Positions 36,577 through 48,349 of a DNA stretch of 64,000 nucleotides are shown in pieces (positions within the stretch are counted from its first letter, which is position 1; every line of letters starts with the position of its first letter). The translations under genes and the position numbers were made by a program. The notes below the pieces were generated by a model that was given only the letters and a program-made list of their open reading frames with translations, was not told the DNA's origin and searched no databases. The DNA is from Hetaerina americana (lineage: Eukaryota > Arthropoda > Insecta > Odonata > Calopterygidae): contig JAKTNV010000003.1 of the NCBI GenBank assembly GCA_022747635.1, positions 53,926,569 to 53,990,568 of the forward strand. Direction: 5' to 3'.

Positions 36577-38840
36577 AAACAAGTTCAATACTTGTAATTT
36601 AATTAATATCAGAGCAGCAGTGGAAACTTAATTGATATTAACTGATATCAAAATCAAATAATATGTAACTACAATTGGTATTAGATTGTAATTGCCGGAG
36701 TTCGTTTAATCTGTTTGGTAATTCTAATTTGGCAGCGGATTGAGCACACAAACTTTAAACCTCTAGTTTCTGCAGCGCTTTTGGGGGCTGCAAAGCTCTG
36801 ACCTAAGCCAAAGGCTTAAAATATGCACTGTATCATTTACAATTTTCAAAGCTATTGTAGATTTGTCGCATTCTAATTCAAAAGATCACATTTGATCACA
36901 TGATCAGATCACGTTCAACAGATGAGAGAATTATATGAAAGTTTGTAATAGGCAGCTTTAGTCCAACTCTTCTGCAAACAATCATAATTTATTTATAAAC
37001 TCCGATAATTATACATGAAGCTGTGTCACGTAAGTTCTTAAGAGTTCAACGACGAAGGACTACCCAATACGAATGTCGAAAGAATTGGGCAATTTAAATT
37101 TTCGGAATGATAGTGATTCTATTTGGTTTTAGAAGAGCATGAGTGTGAGAATGAAGAAAAAAGTCTGGATCTGGAATGTCTGATGAGAATACAAGAGTCA
37201 AAAGTTTCCATTCACTCTAAGGAAAAGGAAAAAAAGGCCAAAATTTACGGGGAGAATGTTGGACAAGTGGAAACGTATCGGGAAGCTGGAAAAGAGAGAT
37301 AGGAGGAGAAAAAACTAGCCGTTCGGGTGCATGGGTATGTAGAAAGAGGATTGCATATCCGAGAAAGGAATGTGGATGCATTAAGCGGACTGCATGCATG
37401 ATCGCTGTGGATAAAATGTACGGTACTTCTTGAAATCCGCTCTTTCAAACTAAGGCGTGTAAGCTATCTCCGTACGGTTCGAAGGCTGATCACGGATCGC
37501 ATTTATTCTTGAAGTTGGCGGCAGGAGACGAAATGTTTCTAGAAAAGAATACTCCACAGCAAAACTTCCTTAAAATGCCTCGGTGGGGTAGATGGGCTCG
37601 TCGCACAGATGGAAAATGTTATTCTAACTGAATGTAACCACTAAAGGGAATATAGGGTGAGGAAGAACTACAGGCATGTACGATACATGAATCACTGATG
37701 TTGAATAAATAAGAAGGAAATTAGTTTCACTATTCACTATTCTGCTCGCTATTGCGTGGATATTTGGGAGTATTTCAGAAGGAAAATTTTATTATTTTAG
37801 GTCATGGGCAATTTCAATTCACTTCTGGAGCTGTCTCGAATATTCTGTAAATGAAATTCAAATATAATGCTACATATTATTGTTCTAAAAACACTATGGA
37901 CCACGTATACTTTAAATACAATTCTACATATCAGATTAGACTTGAATGACTTCAATAAATTAATTTAATTGATTTAAATGAATTATGTCCAAAGCGTCTA
38001 AAGCTTTGCTTAGATGCTTTGAGATTTCATTATTAATTCGAAATCGAAAAAAAGCAAAAGAACAGATAAGGAAATAACACACTGCGCTTAAAATTGATAT
38101 TACGGATTAATAAAGATCGAGAGCCAACAGAGTCGGATTACTCTGTTGATATGTGTTTAGGTAGCGCTTTAGAGTGGAGCAAACTAAAATAAACAGAAGT
38201 TTTCAGAAATGAATTGAGCTATCTCAGCAGAATTTATTTTCTGAAAGGAGAGGAATGGAAAACGAATCGCAAGAGTAATGAAAAACATACACGAAAGGGA
38301 AGGGCACATGATATTGAAGTTGTGATGAGTCAGAGCTAATCAGATGATTCGGGTGTACATTGCTGAGCAGTGTTGAGAGTGAGTTGTGAGAAACTAAACT
38401 CATGTCGAGTGACTACCTCACACGGCATGACTCCCAGCGAAAAATTCGTGTTCACTTCTAGCGAGATTAAATAACGAATCCGGAAAAAATAATTCCATCA
38501 CTGACTCAAGCCGGACTCCATCTCAATTGTGGAGCAAACAATCCTAAGTCATGAGTGTAGCGCGAATTTACGAGATTATCTGGCAGTTGAACCTCTCTGA
38601 CAACTTCATACACGGTTACAGCGGTTTCATATTTTCAAATTTAATTTTTATTGTGATAAAATTAAAAATGCCCTTTCAATAATATCCCCGGAATGGCTTT
38701 TGAGTTTGTATTTGAATTCTGTGGCAGGCTGATAAAAAAAGGATAACAATCAAAAATACAGCCCACGAAATGGGTGATGATCAATAGAGAGTAATTTGGA
38801 ATTGTTATTACAATGAAAGGGTATTAAGGATTTTGAAATC
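36577..38840. other. No recognisable gene
   Basis: AT-rich with a somewhat purine-rich patch near 37200-37400. Nothing recognised. Confidence 0.5.
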
Positions 38841-38844
38841 AAAA

Positions 38845-40020
38845 TAAACCCTCGAGACTAGATAACATTCCTGCGGAATTACTTAAGGATTTATAAAGAC
38901 GTGGAAAAAATAGTTTCTAAGAACTTATGAGGAGCATTTATGAGGGAGGAATTTGTCTGAAAGATTTCATCAATTCAGTATAAGTTCCCATAAAAAAAAG
39001 AAAGAAAGCTAGCCGTATGTGAACTCTATAGAGCAATAATTTAATTTTAATTTTGGACGCAGTTAAAGTAAGTCACAAGATGCAGACAAGGCTGTAGATG
39101 AGGGAAAATAATTACTTGGGAGAAAATTAGTGTCGATTCAGAAAGGGGAGAGTTATACGTGACGCCATTTCTGAAATGAGATCAATAATTAAAGGAACTA
39201 CAATCAGGATGTATTTTTATTTCGTATATTTTAAGAAAGCGTTAGATACAGTAAATGCAACAGATTTAATGAATATATTAAAGAATGTATTACATTGGGG
39301 GATATGAGACTTGTCCGTGACTTGTATTGGTGTTAAAATGCTCAGGTGCATGGGGCGGATGGAGAGTGGATATGGGGAGTGGTAAGGAGAGAATTAAGGC
39401 AGGGATAACCATTAAAACCCGTGATTTTCATTTTGCATGCTGAGAAAATAGTAAAAATGGCATAATCAGAGCTGAAGATGGGAGTAAAATACCGTGGGGA
39501 ACAATTAAATTAGCAAGTTTTGCGAGTGATTAAGCTTTAGTTGGCCAGTTAGCCATGGGTTTACAGATATTGATAAACACATTAGAAAACCAGCGCGGAT
39601 GTGATGAGACGAGGGTGGACGCTAAAAACACAAGTAAAAAGGTTTTTGAGATAGAGATGAGCCAAGTTAAACGCTAAAATAGGAGGGAAAAACCTACAGC
39701 CGGTGCTACAGGTTACGCATCTTGTTTCTTGGACCAAGATGTTTATAGAATAATAATTTAAGAAAATTGGCCTCCGGCATAGAAGCTTCCACGTTAAATT
39801 GGTGGCAATTGATGGAATTTGATGGCACGGCCGTCAAGTAAAGAGCTTCATAAAAGAAAAATGACAACTTTGATATGAAGCGTGATTTTTTACGGCTCGG
39901 AAACATGGTCGTTGGAACAAGATGACACAAATTGGAGGCTCACAAGATGTGAATGAAGAAAAGGATGGAAACGGTAGAATAGACTCAATGGAAAACGAAG
40001 AGGTTTTTGGGAGTGCGCAG
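38845..40020 (+). pseudogene. RTE-like LINE relic (RT to C-terminus)
   Basis: A long but heavily broken copy. In order and through changing frames it reads DNIPAELLKDL, RSIYEGGICLKDFINSV, and KVSHKMQTRL (the region normally ending in QFGFR). Next are LGDMRLVRDLYW, WGVVRRELRQG (active copies have GVRQGC), FILHAEKIVKMA, then MGVKYRGEQLN and a degenerate catalytic region (QVLRVIKL where active elements have FADD). Further on come ENQR/VDAKN near 39590-39630 and YGSETWSLEQDD at about 39895, a signature of the RTE C-terminal domain. Nearly every block ends in a stop or shift. The same family occurs at 18740-19175 (plus) and 59995-61225 (minus). Confidence 0.85.
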
Positions 40021-40119
40021 TTCTAGTTTTTATTTTTCAGAAGATGACGAAGATGTAGACGAATAATTCTCCGCCGTACCTGCATTGCATCCACAATTAA
40101 CAACCATTTCTCATTAGCA

Positions 40120-40215
40120 TACCCAAGATAGCAAGCTGATGAATCCCAGAATCCCACGACGCGCGAGATTCGTCCACGGAGATAATCAACCAGCCATCCG
40201 GTGGATAAGCTAAAA
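40120..40215 (+). ncRNA. Weak hammerhead-like motif next to the RTE relic
   Basis: CTGATGA at 40136-40142 is followed by ATCCCAGAATCCCAC and GACGCGCG, where a hammerhead of the Schistosoma/retrozyme type would have a paired stem II and GAAACGCG. Stem II is broken (ATCCC faces TCCCA) and the AA of GAAA is missing. If real, it is a dead ribozyme just downstream of the LINE 3' end. Confidence 0.25.
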
Positions 40216-42300
40216 CACCTGAACGGCAAACGGAAATTTTAATTTCAAAGGAAAATTAATTGAGCTAGATTAATCTTTTTTGTGCTCATTTTCCCCTTGT
40301 GCGTGATCAATCGCGAAACCGCGTACAACGATCTTGGTGATACCCTCAGAACTATTAAATCGCTTAAAACACATCCGCACGCGGAAGAGAGTACAATCTG
40401 GCCATAGCTGTGTGTGAAGTCACCTTCAAGTAGTACCACACACAATATGAGACCAAGGAAAGAACAGTAGACAAGAATTAGATATTAAAATGTTTATTTA
40501 ATTCCAAGACTTAGACATCTATAGAATATTTAAAGATAAGCATTCAAATCATTAGCACTTGGAAGAAAATATTTTTACAATGACACAAATTCGAACAATT
40601 TTTAAAGAAATCAATGTCACAAAATATAATGTTTAAGACACAGTTAGTAAAAATCAATTAATAAAGCTGCTTTAAATGGAAGAAGTTGTTTAATATACAT
40701 GTAAATGCGCAATTGTAGAGTTAATTAGATTTTTAAGAACACAGCAGAGCAAACATCGGAAAAATAATTCCAAACAAAAGGGGCGAGGTTGGCAGTAGAG
40801 GTGGCAAGGTGTGCCAATGAAAAGGGAGACTGCCCTTTTGTGGAGTCGAGAGAGGGCCGTGAAAAGAGCGGAAAAGGCCATCGAGAGGAGGGACAAAGAG
40901 GCTTAGCTTCACTTCCTCCCTAACACTCGTCCAAGTTGACCGGTGACTTGATAGTAACGCCACATGGGGTGCAAAGAAATGGGGAGTTTGCGTGGGGGTG
41001 TCGCGGCGAGGTTGGAGTGGGGGGGTTGTCGGGGTGAGTTGGAGGGAGGTCACACCGAAAGGGAGCACTCAAAGGGACCAAAAAGCTTCAGAGGAGCTAG
41101 GAGGTGAAAGCTAAAACGAGGTTAATAACCCTTCGCGGTGGACCAAGCCAAGACCTTGCAGTAACAGGGACATTTTCACGAGGTATCGGTTGATGAATGG
41201 ACTCCACTTAACTCCGGTCGTTCATTCTCAGGGGTGAGCTTATAGCAAATCTCTGGTGCTTCAGAGAAAAGTGTGCCGATGACACAGTCTTCACCCCAAA
41301 GATCGATTTGACGAACATTGGCAGGGTGGAACTCACCTGGCAACTGCCCTTCAGGTGCCTGAAACTCATACGTTCAGGGGGGAATGTTCTTTCTCCCTTG
41401 CCGCCAGGAATATCTATCTCATAACTGAAGTACAGCTGGGCGTGTGCAGAGCAGTCAAGTGTATTTGAACGAGGGATACAACGGTCAAATTGCCTTAGGC
41501 TAATTTTTTAGACTCCAGCTCGGCCTGAAAATAATGACAAGTACAAAATTTCCACGTGTTCTCAAAGTTTTACCATAGTTTCACTGTTGCCATTTCCTCA
41601 GTGTTCAACTCTCCTCAATGCAGAAAGACTAAAATAAATTGGTACTTACTAGCCACTATATCCCTCTGCTATTCACGAAGTAAACCTATGATCTGATATT
41701 AGCAATCCGGCTCTCATGTGGTATATAGAAATAAAATTTGAAGCTGAAAATCAAACTGTTTTAGTTGACGACACTATGTATCAAGAACCTCAGTGATGTT
41801 AACATTTGCATAATATAGTGATATTTATAAGCGTGAATGAAAATTATTTTAGCATGAACTAGAATTTTATTAACTTTTCATAATTATTATTTAATTTCTG
41901 GTGTTAACTATAAAATGAAAAGGTATTAGAAAAGTCTTACTTCGCTTTAGTTGACCATGTTTGGAATACGCAGGAAGAATTTAGATTCATAGAGGAAAAC
42001 GGAATTTAAGGAACTAGAAATGTGACAGACCCATCCGACAGCTTTATTTAAAATTACTAACCCTGACGAGTATGTTGGAAGAACGAAATTCGAAGCCCAA
42101 TGATTCATGAAGAGAGTAGGCAAGATTAAGAAATTTATGAAAGTAGCCGAGTTTTATTGCAACACAGAAGGTATTGCCATAGCCCCAATTTCTATTAATA
42201 GATTTGACCATCGGGATAAAATAAAATAAAAGCCGGTACCGACAGATGAAAGTACTTGTTCCTTTTTTTGGTTGAATAAGGTACACTTTGTTATCACACA
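40216..42300. other. No recognisable gene; purine-skewed island at 40760-41110
   Basis: The plus strand at 40760-41110 is rich in GGGGG/GAGGG with CpGs. The minus-strand frame there (40733-41068) is Pro/Leu/Ser-rich without a domain. The rest shows nothing. Confidence 0.5.
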
Positions 42301-42317
42301 GTGACATTTAATAGCTC

Positions 42318-42353
42318 ACGACCATGGTTTCGACGATTAACATCATCATCAGG
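42318..42353 (-). ncRNA. Hammerhead ribozyme-like motif 2
   Basis: On the minus strand: CTGATGA (42352-42346), a stem II candidate GATG...CGTC with one G-U pair, GAAA (42331-42328), then the palindrome CCATGG and GTC (42320 region), followed by GTGAGCTATTAAA. All core elements are intact. This is the same layout as the motif at 36495-36528. A cleaved RNA would begin near the C after GTC. Activity is untested. Confidence 0.6.
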
Positions 42354-42359
42354 TGAAGA

Positions 42360-42540
42360 ATATATTTTGGTGCAACATCTTATAGACTAAAGAGAGTGGG
42401 GAGGGGGGCTGTAGAGGCGTGGGGGAGGAAGGTGGAAGGGAGGAAGTAGTGGGTATGCAGAGTTTGGTGGGGGGGGGGGCTTTCCCAAGAGGACAGACTC
42501 TTGACCTCTGCGGAAAGCCCTCCCCCCCATGCATTTATTT
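42360..42540. other. G-rich, purine-skewed block
   Basis: The plus strand is dominated by GGGAGG, GGTGGAAGGG and a G11 run at 42469-42479. The minus-strand frames are Pro-rich artefacts. Confidence 0.6.
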
Positions 42541-42811
42541 ATGGGAATATGTTTTACAATTTCATTTCGTATGATCACTGACAATGATTATAGGCTGCAG
42601 TGTAGCGCTTATTTTATTCTAAGACTACTTTGACATATCATCGAAATTCAGCCTTATCAGATCAATATATTATAATTACGTAGTTGACATACTATACGAC
42701 TCAATTTTCAACCGTTATTCTGAACTGTCAAAAATTATGCGATCCAATAGTGAAGGATCAAAGTTTGATGTGACCAGATGGTCACGATATAAATCCTTAA
42801 AAACCTGAAGA

Positions 42812-42972
42812 AATATTGAAATGTAATAATTTAATTTGTAACTCCACACACTTTATTTAAAAAAAATAAGACCCAGGTTTCGACGTTGAACGTCATTATT
42901 AGGTGGTCGTCATCATGTTTTTTTAATAAAGTTTGTGGAATTACAAAGTAAATTATTTCATTTCAATATGTT
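42812..42972 (-). mobile_element. Inverted-repeat unit enclosing a hammerhead-like motif (second locus)
   Basis: Arms of about 57 bp (42812-42868 and 42915-42972) are imperfect reverse complements. The shared words, read outward from the right arm, are AATAAAGT, GTGGA, TTACAAA, TAAATTATT and CATTTCAATAT. The roughly 46 bases between them carry a hammerhead-like core on the minus strand (42871-42902). The layout repeats that at 36456-36576 with unrelated arm sequences. It is therefore the architecture that recurs, not a shared long sequence. Confidence 0.6.
42869..42902 (-). ncRNA. Hammerhead ribozyme-like motif 3, core mutated
   Basis: On the minus strand: CTAATAA (42902-42896) stands where CTGANGA is expected. 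A strong stem II follows (GACGT TC AACGTC), then GAAA (42881-42878), CCTGGGTC and a T-rich region. Both G residues of CTGATGA are changed to A. The core is therefore probably inactive although the stem is well preserved. Confidence 0.5.
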
Positions 42973-45900
42973 ATGCAAATTCCATAAAGTTACACCTGAG
43001 ACAACAAACCTGAAGGAATTTCACACAACTCATCCAACCGCAATAATTGACTTTGAATTTCGCTACTAATTATTAAGGTTTATAAATAATTAATACTAAA
43101 TAGTAATAATATGAATAATAGGTAGTAAATTACTATGCATTTGAATTAAACAAAAATATAGTCAAACATAATTTTTAAGCATCGGTGATTGTTAATTAGT
43201 ACAATTGTAATTATTGTGTCAACTATTTGCAAATATGAAAAAATCAAACCAAGGAAATCTCTTTCCCATAATTATTTTAACTCGCCCGTGGATCTAATTT
43301 ACATGGGTACATAAGTAGGAAATGAATGTTCGCATAATTTTCCGTTGGAACGACCCAACGGTTGTGCCAATTACCCAATTAAGAGATTGTAAATATGGAA
43401 TCTACCCAATGCGTGTGCCTAAAACATTTCCATCGCTGGTGGGATCTTCGCGCTCATTTCTCACTCAAAAGAATGTACTTTGGGGGAGAAACATTATTTG
43501 AAGGAAGTTAAGTAAATTTGAATAGGAACTCCATTCGTTTGACATCTGTGGGGAGTCAATAAGAGCAAAAGTCATGTTTATATTGTACGTTGAAATTAGC
43601 GTGACTAGTCAGATCTGATATCTCGTTACAATTTCACTGTGAAAAATTTCAACGTGTTTCATCATTGAAATAGTGATATAATTTCACAAATTGTCATCGC
43701 TTATCTTTAACTCTATAATCCAAGGGGCAGAAGTATTATTTATAATAATATATAAACGAACTAAGGGCCAACAGTCACAACGTAAATGCATCTTCCAAAT
43801 GAAATTTTCGTTGAATCTACCCTATAAACCTGTGAAACAACTAGTTAAAAAACAAAATCTCTTGACTCGACCATAACACGAACTTCACCCAAATAAATCC
43901 ATATAACTCAGCAGAAACATTCTATTTTAAGACGTTCTAGCGTTTGCGATTCTTTTCTTGGCTCATTATGTATGCCCTGTGATTTATTTTTGAGCACATA
44001 TGTTTTGATGGTAAGGATTCATCTCGCGTAAACATTGCCGAGTAGAAACCGGCTAGGATCGCTTGGGCGTTGGAAATTTCACTTATATTTCACCCTGTCA
44101 AGTTTGCTTGTTTTCCTAGAACGAAGCGATTGTTGAAGCAACTGCCTACAAACACGCCTGTGCTATGCTGGCACAAAAGGAAAGCACTTAATGGAAATGC
44201 CTTAAAAGCGTCGCCACTCCCGAGTACTGCTGAACAGATTCCGAGGACTACTTTAACCTTTTTGTAGCACACTCTTAACGGTAAACACAATTTAAAAAGC
44301 CACGGTAGAAAGGCAACATTTTCCCAAATGGAGACTTCACTCGAGTGGTTCATGAACTGTACATTGGACAAACTGCTAGTCCTAACTGTAGAAGTACGTT
44401 ATATATACAAAGAGTAGATGTTGCCGAGGGCGTATAATACCAAATTAATTATTAATACTTTTTCACATTGAATGATTGGACAAAAATGATTCATTGTCAC
44501 AGCTACACAGCTCAAGGGTAAAGATATCAGCCTTTTTCCTCGTCAGAGAAATAAAAAATACCAAATGTTTGTGCGGCTCAGTGTAAATTAGTTTTAAAAA
44601 ATTGCTTTCTTATAAAATTTATTTGAACTAGTGATTTTTGAGTATCAGAACAAAACAATGTTGACTTTAGAAGTAAAATAAGGAATCTCCTCATCACTGC
44701 AGCAAATAAGCTAACAAAATGATAATTTTATCTTAGATTCATTCATAAGGGATGTGACCAAAATACCCTCTGAAAATGCTAAGAAGGTTTCCCTGTGCGG
44801 TGTTGTTTTGTTATGCAATAAAATATTTCGTCACTAATGCTCAGATAGGGAAATTCTGACTTTAATTTCCTTCATTAAGTGATTCAAATTCCAGCAGCAC
44901 GTCTTGCAGTTTATACTGCGTCCCTTCCGCAAGAACAATGAATAAACAGAGGCCTCTCGTGGTCAAAGTATGTCTTTGCCATACTGTTTCCGGTAGGTTA
45001 CGTGATTTTAAACTTTTCTTTTAAAGACGAGTCCGAGTGTTTCAACACCAATGACCCTGCTTTGCTCATTGGAATAGGATGATGCATCGTCTCATCCTCC
45101 GCGACAACACCGGGCCCTCCTGCCGAACATTACTAAGAAAGCGATCGAGAAACAAATGACTCGTATGATCAGTTAAATATACCGAAACCAACTTAAACGA
45201 CATTTATATGGCTGCAATTGCTCGTTATCAATGGGTTATCCTCGGCCATTAGATGTTAGATAACGTCAACCGGCCGTCATCCTGAATCAATGCAATTTAC
45301 TCTGTCATTAATTCCTTTCTTGTCTCTGCCCTGTCAAATCTGTGCGGCGTTCATCAACATACTTGACTTACTTTCCGATTACTTGGCGACGCGTTTAATC
45401 TTCACATTGATCGATCGAAATGGATGATTCTAGCAGATTTCAAACACTACACCGATTATGTGATTCCAAAATTACCGTATGTTTCCAAATATGTAACAAT
45501 AGGACTAATGCACAATGGCTAACAAACGGAACACGTAAATAGCGCTGGAAAAATGGTTGAAATAAATCTACATGGAAAAGACAAAAGTGCAATACAACTC
45601 AGCTCATTCCGACTAAGTGCAAAAAATAATAGTAGCCCCGATTCATACTTTAGCTAAATTCAGAGAGGCATCCAAGCTGCATTTGTATTTAAATTCTTCA
45701 CATTAATATCATCTCATAATGAGCAATTGTGTAGATACTGATTATGACACATTACTAATACTACCACACAAAAATATCATTTATCCAGGGATAATAAATA
45801 GTCAGGTGAGCTAATTGATTGCAGTAAGTGTCGCACACGTCGTCAAATATGAGCTCAAATCCCATCCGAGAATCAGCTGTATTATTTTCCATGCTCTAAT

Positions 45901-46350
45901 CGCTAATAGCTGGGATTGGACAGCAGGCAGTCATAAGTTGGAACGCATGGAAACTACCGTTATTATTAATTATAAGCACAAAGTGTAGTTTAATGAAACT
46001 ATTAACGAGTGGAGCATATTATCACACGATCGTATTTCTTGTCGTAAGGCGAAAAATGATTAATGTCATGTTTATAAAGTCAATACCAAGGAGCGGGAGG
46101 GGAGGGCGCCTGAGTACTGATCGGAGCACCGTGGCCCGGTTCCCTAAGTGTGTGGACACAAACTACCGAAATTGCACAAATTTTTGGGCAGTAGATTATT
46201 TTAAACACAGGTGCCGCAGACAAATAAACTGAACGCGCAAATATGATTGAATGGATGAATATATCACTCATTCGCAGTACGAGGTTGAGCTCTACCCAAA
46301 CGTATTAAACCACACATTGGGAGGGTTACTGAGATGGCTGAGTGCAACGT
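42973..46350. other. No recognisable gene
   Basis: AT-rich. The 44900-45350 portion is of more balanced composition but shows no domain or repeat family. An (AT)-type tract near 43070-43140 is low-complexity only. Confidence 0.5.
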
Positions 46351-46385
46351 ACAGGGTGCGTTCCTACTGTAATGCATTAAAGTTC

Positions 46386-46392
46386 TCAATTT
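46386..46392 (+). repeat. Candidate target duplication of inner element, left (TCAATTT)
   Basis: TCAATTT here and at 48261-48267 flank the 1.8-kb inner element. Seven AT-rich bases can match by chance. Copy A also has AATTGA at the corresponding outer edge, so the word may partly belong to the element. Confidence 0.4.
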
Positions 46393-48260
46393 TTTCGATC
46401 GAAAAGAAATATTACCGTTTTTAAAACAGCGTCAAACGGCCACTCCTTAATTTTCCCATCAAAATTTTCCATCGTACCGTGGAAAACTCCCGGAGTCAAG
46501 TACGTTTGGATGCTTTCCGCCCAACCAACTCACGAGAGAGCGGCTGAAAGACTTGAATAAACAGTATGAATAAAGTTTGATGCTGAACCCCGCCCGCAAA
46601 GTGTGGGAGACGATATGAAAGTCGTATCAACGATCAATTAAATTAGTGTTCATCGCTTCCAGCCCCTCTGCCTATTTCGGGAGAAGCAGGAAATGAGTTT
46701 CCGGGCACCAGAAATTCCTCCCATTGTTATGGTTATTTCTCACAGAACCATGTCATCTCGAAATTTTATCATCTTTCCCAATCACGGCATGGCATTCAGG
46801 TTAGACCGATATATCATAATCGACTTCATTTTCCGCATTTTCTCTGGTCTCTGTTTTTCATTTATTGTGCATCTTGAAAAAGGCGAGCAATACTGTTTCG
46901 GTCCTCACCACTGTTTTCCTTCGGAAATGTCCGCATTTTGTTTTTCCCCATCAATTATTTTTCAGCAGAGTTGAGTGAGTATTATCGATTTATAATACAA
47001 GGTATTTATGGATCCATGTAAATTTGTATGGCTCCAAGAATATTCATCGGTATATTTAACCACATAACCCACTATCTCATTAATAATCATAGTAATTTCG
47101 TAACTAGGTGTTGAACACATTGAAAAATATAGAGCATTAGCATGCGATTTAAAAGATAATTTCTTGGAAAAATACAATGCCCACAATTAAAGATTGTAAA
47201 AAATGTATTGGAATATAAAAAATTTTCGTTTCGCAGATGTGTATCACTCGTGGTTAGTAAAATGCAAATATAATTTCAGTAGCACTCTGTTGAATATTTC
47301 TGCGACCTCCACGTGTAGTATGGAAGAGGGAAGAAAAAATCTGAATTTTATGTGCAATGTATTTTTTGCTTTAAGTTGTGTCCCTATTTCAAGATACATT
47401 TTTAAATACATAGAATAACTACATTTCGTTAAATAAACTAATTTATCATTGACGTAGGTGTACCATTAAATATATAATATCAGTTAGCATAAAAGTATCA
47501 TATATTTGAAGATATAAATAAGGGAGCATCTCGGGAAATTCAACAAACAGGAGAATTTTGCTTTTTGCAGAAAACATTCCAATCATATCTCACCATCCAA
47601 CTCAACAAAAATATATTATATTTTGCCCAGGCAAAGGTTTTTGCCTGCGCAAATAGATAATTGGGAAGTGTAACGTCAAACACTTGAAATTCAAAATTAA
47701 AGTACTTGTAAATGTGAATACACGACCAAGGTTTTACCTTCCGGGGCACATTTATTGAACTTGAAAGCTGTACAGCGGGGAATTGTTTTGTTATTTTCAG
47801 TGGCACGAATGTATAGAAATCTTGGTTGGCCAAGTAAATTTTAAGTTATCCTTCCGGAGTTATCAGGGTATAATTAATCTATGATTTGATGACTTGAACT
47901 TGATCTGACGTCTACTCCGGTGTTATATTTGTGTAAACTAACTTATTAATATTTACCAAGTTCTGGTTTCAGTAATATTAGCGCATAGTTTGATCGTAGT
48001 GGTACTAGAAGTACATTGTCTATTGTAATCAAATAACTTGTCACATTAGACTTTTATTTTTACAGTTATTTGAGCTACCAATATTTTCAAAGATTCGTCT
48101 TGGCAAGAGATATACGTACTTATTCTTATTAAAACACTTCTTCAAAAAGTATACGGAATTACATAAAAATAAAAAAAAATTACAGGGGTTTTTGTATTTA
48201 TTTTCGTGTAAATATTAATGGAGTTAATTGCGTTTAGTCGTTTTTTTTGTTTGATCGTCA
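46393..48260 (+). mobile_element. 1.8-kb dispersed element, copy B, nested in mariner
   Basis: Inverted match to 13825-15660 with the same order of words throughout: CTCACGAGAGAGCGGCTGAA near 46530, TGTGGGAGACGATATGAA near 46602, GGTTATTTCTCACAGAACC near 46733, CAATTATTTTTCAGCAGAGT near 46950, TAACTCCGGAAGG in reverse near 47850. The edges carry related words (TTCGATCGAAAA on the left; reverse complement of the right edge TGACGATCAAAC), perhaps a weak terminal inverted repeat. There is no transposase or reverse transcriptase inside. The short frames at 46693-46974, 46962-47186 and 47540-47833 show no domain. Non-autonomous; class unknown. Confidence 0.8.
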
Positions 48261-48267
48261 TCAATTT
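48261..48267 (+). repeat. Candidate target duplication of inner element, right (TCAATTT)
   Basis: Partner of 46386-46392. Mariner leader sequence resumes immediately after it (GGTCTCACTTC, then AAGCTGTGGGGCGGCAGCGC). Confidence 0.4.
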
Positions 48268-48349
48268 GGTCTCACTTCTTCTCCAAGCTGTGGGGCGGCA
48301 GCGCTTCCGTTATTGTAAACCTATGCCCGTCGACCGTGTTACGAAAAAA

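Noticed and set aside
48218..48349. Upstream start extending the mariner transposase frame
   Set aside because: This part reads through the end of the inserted 1.8-kb element and the mariner leader. Transposase similarity starts at the Met at 48350.
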